From Candidatus Thiodictyon intracellulare (GTDB lineage: Bacteria; Pseudomonadota; Gammaproteobacteria; Chromatiales; Chromatiaceae), in NCBI GenBank assembly GCA_016292295.1, contig JADNEJ010000029.1, positions 1 to 5,332 on the forward strand: a stretch of DNA of 5,332 nucleotides. Reading direction: 5' to 3'. Below the pieces are notes generated by a model. That model worked only from the letters and a program-made list of their open reading frames with translations. It was not told where the DNA came from and made no database searches. Below, one piece after another: positions 5,175-5,332 of this stretch (positions are counted from its first letter, which is position 1; each line of letters begins with the position of its first letter). The position numbers and the translations under genes were made by a program.

Positions 5175-5332
5175 TCAGGCAGTCGCAGCCAGTTGCGCGA
5201 GCGCGCGCTCCCAGGCGGGGCGGAAAATTACTACCTGATCCTGATCCGCGAGCGAGTTGACGTCATTCCCCTCGGCCCAGAGGGTGCGGCGCACGCGCGC
5301 CAGGCAGTCGGAAAAGGTGGCCTGCGGCTTGA
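5175..5332 (-). CDS. C-terminal fragment of an ORF, possibly a transposase; cut by the window edge
   Basis: Reading leftwards from base 5330, 51 codons are open and end at TGA (5175-5177). The peptide begins KPQATFSDCLARVRRTLW and ends RALAQLAATA. The 'TFSD.LA.VRR.LW' segment followed by a short tail near the end recalls the C-terminus of a transposase group common in gammaproteobacteria, but I cannot name the IS family and the similarity is remembered, not computed. The catalytic part, if any, lies outside the window. Codon use is GC-rich and looks coding. If it is a transposase, DNA-mobile fragments bracket the whole window. Confidence 0.45.
   Translation of the reverse strand, partial: KPQATFSDCLARVRRTLWAEGNDVNSLADQDQVVIFRPAWERALAQLAATA

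Noticed and set aside
5005..5260. Plus-strand ORFs of 76-77 codons near the right edge
   Set aside because: Low-complexity Pro/Gly/Arg/Ala translation, antisense in part to the better-supported minus-strand C-terminus.
1..5332. CRISPR array, tRNA or rRNA
   Set aside because: No regularly spaced direct repeats, tRNA cloverleaf or rRNA signature could be seen on either strand.

Overview
The window looks like a moderately GC-rich gammaproteobacterial chromosome segment. A sulfur or purple-sulfur bacterium of the Chromatiales type would fit the DUF29 gene, the dispersed CCCGGAT...ATCCGGG intergenic repeat and the transposase remnants. This assignment is inference from gene style only; there is no rRNA or marker gene here.

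Layout. Positions 1-55 hold the last 17 codons of a transposase reading rightwards. Positions 56-392 are non-coding: an inverted repeat with a T-run just after the transposase stop, a dispersed hairpin repeat near 181-255, and the leader of the next operon. Positions 393-4038 are a tight three-gene operon: etfB, etfA and a long acyl-CoA dehydrogenase, with only 6 and 7 bases between genes. Positions 4039-4278 are the gap between convergent genes and contain a striking 24-bp-arm imperfect inverted repeat. Positions 4279-4780 (minus strand) hold a DUF29-family gene broken by one frameshift. A small acidic antitoxin-like ORF (4755-4925, minus) precedes and overlaps it, with overlapping inverted repeats just upstream. 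The right edge (5175-5332, minus) is the C-terminus of another ORF, possibly a transposase.

Function. The operon is a self-contained redox module: the dehydrogenase exchanges electrons between an acyl-CoA/enoyl-CoA pair and the flavoprotein EtfAB. The EtfB and EtfA motifs (AIDGDTAQVGP and FAGADTLATSY in EtfB; RPAFGGN and MATVREGVM in EtfA) resemble the clostridial/Bacteroidetes electron-bifurcating class more than the mitochondrial/AMP class. The enzyme may therefore couple NADH, ferredoxin (or flavodoxin) and enoyl-CoA rather than simply feed a quinone pool. That is inference from remembered family motifs, not a computed alignment.

The right third is accessory DNA: a decayed DUF29 gene, an antitoxin-like small gene and mobile-element debris. 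I see no CRISPR array, tRNA, rRNA or clearly new defence system.
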